Source: Pseudomonadota bacterium
GTDB lineage: Bacteria; Pseudomonadota; Gammaproteobacteria; Steroidobacterales; Steroidobacteraceae
Reading direction: 5' to 3'
Assembly: GCA_021805275.1 (NCBI GenBank)
Contig: JAJZFQ010000228.1
Span: 1-5,269, forward strand
Length of the DNA stretch: 5,269 nucleotides
Below are positions 5,097 through 5,269 of this stretch, piece after piece (the first letter of the stretch is position 1; every line of letters starts with the position of its first letter). The translations under genes were made by a program, and so were the position numbers. Under the pieces are notes generated by a model, which was not told where the DNA came from, did not search any database, and saw nothing but the letters and a program-made list of their open reading frames with translations.

Positions 5097-5269
5097 TGGC
5101 GCGGTTTGACGTGTACAGGAACCCCGACGGGAACGGGTTTCAGCTCGATGTTCAAGCAGACCTGATGAGCCGCCTGAACAGCCGTCTGGTGATTCCGCTG
5201 GTACGATCTGACATCGCGCCGACCCACATCAAGGCGCTGAACCCGATTTTTAAGCTTGAGGAGGCGACC
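5096..5269 (+). CDS. ccdB: CcdB-family gyrase toxin, 3' end outside window
   Basis: The first 58 residues of a CcdB-type toxin, which poisons DNA gyrase by trapping it on cleaved DNA. The start MARFDVYRN, then GFQLDVQADL (residues 14-23) and the strand RLVIPLV (30-36) followed by LNPIFKLE (48-55), match the order and spacing of F-plasmid CcdB (FKVY, LFVDVQSDI, RRMVIPL, LYPVVHI). The family is about 100 residues long, so some 40% lies beyond the edge, including the C-terminal residues needed for toxicity in F CcdB (Trp-Gly-Ile). Whether this copy is toxic therefore cannot be judged here. The ATG overlaps the antitoxin stop (TGATG) and has no clear ribosome site of its own, so toxin synthesis likely depends on antitoxin translation. 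The visible part shows no frameshift or stop. Confidence 0.92.
   Translation, partial: MARFDVYRNPDGNGFQLDVQADLMSRLNSRLVIPLVRSDIAPTHIKALNPIFKLEEAT

Overview
This is a GC-rich bacterial window whose family signatures and codon use suggest a proteobacterium, perhaps a gammaproteobacterium. That placement is inference, because no rRNA or tRNA is present. All convincing genes lie on the + strand. In order they are: a large SNF2-family helicase cut off by the left edge (1-2502), a SWIM zinc-finger protein right behind it (2534-3409), about 690 bases without a credible gene (3410-4095), a small EVE-domain protein (4181-4567), a short intergenic stretch with two inverted repeats (4568-4750), and a ccdAB-type toxin-antitoxin operon whose toxin gene runs off the right edge (4857-5269).

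The first two genes look like one operon. The helicase carries the full set of SNF2 ATPase motifs. Its neighbour carries a Zn-chelating SWIM motif (CxC-x6-CxH) and a long basic tail. SWIM domains are known partners of bacterial SNF2 ATPases, either fused or as neighbours, so the pair plausibly forms a nucleic-acid translocase plus a nucleic-acid or protein-binding subunit.

The EVE protein appears to be its own transcription unit, with a very good ribosome binding site before a GTG start. EVE domains are PUA/YTH-like folds thought to recognise modified bases. The ccdA and ccdB genes overlap by one base (TGATG) and follow an AT-rich island that holds a good sigma70-type promoter within inverted repeats. 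This is the expected layout for an autoregulated type II toxin-antitoxin module acting on DNA gyrase.

The gene families are all recognisable. The less-explained material is non-coding: a stem-loop-rich, repeat-containing gap at 3410-4095, a compact 6-4-6 inverted repeat at the proposed EVE promoter, and two inverted repeats between the EVE gene and ccdAB. I see no CRISPR array, insertion sequence, tRNA or rRNA. I did not find a clearly new multi-gene system; the closest candidate is the grouping of SNF2, SWIM and EVE genes beside a toxin-antitoxin module.
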